DNA of 64,000 bases from assembly GCF_041903755.1 (NCBI RefSeq), contig NZ_JBBWVE010000013.1, positions 62,001 through 126,000 of the forward strand, written 5' to 3'. Position 1 is the stretch's first letter; the number at the start of each line of letters is the position of its first letter. Source of the DNA: Thiocapsa roseilacustris. GTDB lineage: Bacteria; Pseudomonadota; Gammaproteobacteria; Chromatiales; Chromatiaceae. The translations under genes and the position numbers were made by a program. The notes below the pieces were generated by a model, which was not told the DNA's origin, did not search any database, and saw nothing but the letters and a program-made list of their open reading frames with translations. Of this stretch, positions 62,995-64,000 are shown in pieces.

Positions 62995-63876
62995 ATGCCC
63001 CGAATCTCTCTCCCAATCCGCATCGCCGCGGCCATCGTCGCAACTGCCTTAACGGTTGCAGGATGCAGCCGTGTCGGCGTGGCCTACAATACCGGTGATT
63101 TCCTCGTAACGGCCTACGCCAAAGATTACCTGGACCTGGAGCAAGCCCAGCTCGAGCGCTGGAAGCCCATTCTCGATGCCGAGCTGGTGCGGCATCGCGC
63201 CGAGGAGCTGCCCTATCTGGCGGCCTATTTCGATCAAATCCTCGCGGCAAGCGAGGCTGGGTTCGACGCGCGCAACATGGGCTGTCTGACCGGCGAATTT
63301 CGAGATCTTTACAGCCGCCAAGCGCGTTTCGCCGTGACCCTCGCCGCGCCGCTTCTGACCGAGTTGACCCCGGCGCAGGTCGAGCGCCTCGGCCAGCGCT
63401 TCCGCAAAGAGGCCGAAGAGGATCGCGCCGAGATTGCGAGTCGCAGCAGTGCGCGCGAGAAAGAGAAACGCACCCGGCGATACGTCAAATCCATCGAGGA
63501 CTGGACCGGCCCGCTGAGCGCCGAGCAGCAAGCGATCGTCGCGGAGGTAACTGGTCGCATGCCCGATACTCAGGCGAGCCTGGTCGAGTATCGCACCGGC
63601 AAACGAGAGCGCTTGATGGCGCTGCTCCAGGCCAAGGCACCCGAGTCCGAGATCAAGCCTTTCCTCACCGACTGGCTCGTCGATTTCAACGCTCTGCCGC
63701 CGGATCTCGAGCAAGGCGGCCAACTGCTGGGCGAGCGGATCGGCGAGCTCTTCGTCAGCCTCGGCAAGACCCTCGACGCCAGTCAACGGGATCGCATGAA
63801 CAAGCGCTTACACAGCCTTCGGGATGACTTTATGAAGCTTCAGAAGCAGCCGAGGATGGCGCAGATGACCTGTTGA
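62995..63876 (+). CDS. DUF6279 family lipoprotein
   Basis: 293 residues. A lipoprotein signal peptide ends with the lipobox TVAGC (Cys about residue 22), followed by an all-helical region with YNTGDFLVTAYAKDYLDLE, typical of the DUF6279 family. Function unknown; it should sit in the envelope. I chose the ATG at 62995 because the signal peptide begins there. The TGA stop lies in a short partial duplicate of the repeat end just before element R12. Confidence 0.85.
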   Translation: MPRISLPIRIAAAIVATALTVAGCSRVGVAYNTGDFLVTAYAKDYLDLEQAQLERWKPILDAELVRHRAEELPYLAAYFDQILAASEAGFDARNMGCLTGEFRDLYSRQARFAVTLAAPLLTELTPAQVERLGQRFRKEAEEDRAEIASRSSAREKEKRTRRYVKSIEDWTGPLSAEQQAIVAEVTGRMPDTQASLVEYRTGKRERLMALLQAKAPESEIKPFLTDWLVDFNALPPDLEQGGQLLGERIGELFVSLGKTLDASQRDRMNKRLHSLRDDFMKLQKQPRMAQMTC

Positions 63877-63884
63877 ACCGCTGT

Positions 63885-64000
63885 TGAACCGCGTCCGGAG
63901 CGACATGCACCTGTTGCAAGAGCTTCAAGCGCTTTCGGGACCAACGGGCTGTCGAGTCGACGCGGTTCAAAATCTCGAATTTTCTCATTTTCTAAACCGC
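63885..64000 (-). repeat. Family A bimodular element, copy R12 (cut by window end)
   Basis: It starts TGAACCGCGTCCGGAGCGAC, module B ends CGCGGTTCA, then the AT core (CGAATTTTCTCATTTT), then the first bases of module A (TAAACCGC), where the window stops. TGTTGAACCGC also occurs immediately upstream at 63871-63881, a short duplication containing the lipoprotein gene's stop codon. Confidence 0.88.

Noticed and set aside
12394..63900. CRISPR array or attachment-site explanation for the family A repeats
   Set aside because: Copies are kilobases apart, each is a long palindrome, there are no regular spacers and no cas genes, and no integrase gene is present.

Overview
The window is a high-GC bacterial chromosome segment carrying housekeeping and accessory genes. 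It has no phage, plasmid or rRNA genes, and I saw no tRNA. Gene order and protein character point to a gammaproteobacterium, most likely a purple sulfur bacterium of the Chromatiaceae (Thiocapsa-like). That taxon is an inference from remembered protein similarity; no photosynthesis or sulfur-oxidation gene is present to confirm it.

Layout. (1) 0-12.4 kb: the 3' part of a polyphosphate:AMP phosphotransferase gene, then, on the minus strand, the classic fatty-acid cluster yceD-rpmF-plsX-fabH-fabD-fabG-acpP-fabF-pabC-mltG-tmk-holB-pilZ-tatD, mostly with overlapping or near-overlapping genes. (2) 12.6-16 kb: oadG-oadA-oadB, a sodium-pumping biotin decarboxylase. (3) 16-33.9 kb: the conserved rsgA/orn/queG/nnr/tsaE/amiB/mutL/miaA/hfq/hflX/hflK/hflC/yjeT/purA region known from E. 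coli and Pseudomonas, with hisZ between yjeT and purA and a small c-type cytochrome gene between orn and rsgA. (4) 34-42.6 kb: an EVE-domain gene, an internally deleted AAA-ATPase-like/PD-(D/E)XK gene, an orphan gene, bioA, and a membrane protein/GTPase pair (DUF2868/DUF3482). (5) 42.8-48.1 kb: glgX, gnd, zwf, i.e. glycogen breakdown feeding the oxidative pentose phosphate pathway, then a small CPXCG cysteine-rich protein. (6) 48.5-53.6 kb: an ABC export module (ATPase, permease fused to a GldG-like domain, DUF4340 protein). (7) 53.9-64 kb: a membrane-bound spermidine-synthase-like protein, a heptad-repeat coiled-coil protein, hom, alaC, a secreted thioredoxin-fold protein, a DsbD-type operon with a cysteine-rich partner and a MOSC protein, and a DUF6279 lipoprotein.

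The most unusual content is between the genes. A bimodular palindromic element of about 192-197 bp occurs twelve times: nine two-module copies, two single modules, and one cut by the window end. Its outer ends are inverted repeats beginning TAAACCGCG, and an AT-rich core separates two palindromic modules. Seven copies supply the TAA stop codon of a neighbouring gene, one copy supplying stops to two convergent genes. A second palindrome family, about 60-80 bp and starting TAGGTTGTGC, occurs four times and supplies the TAG stops of tatD and zwf. A third family has (GTCGTT)n arms and occurs four times. The TA-bounded ends suggest non-autonomous, MITE-like elements inserted at TA dinucleotides, with stop codons being harmless TA targets in GC-rich DNA. 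I do not recognise these families under any published name.
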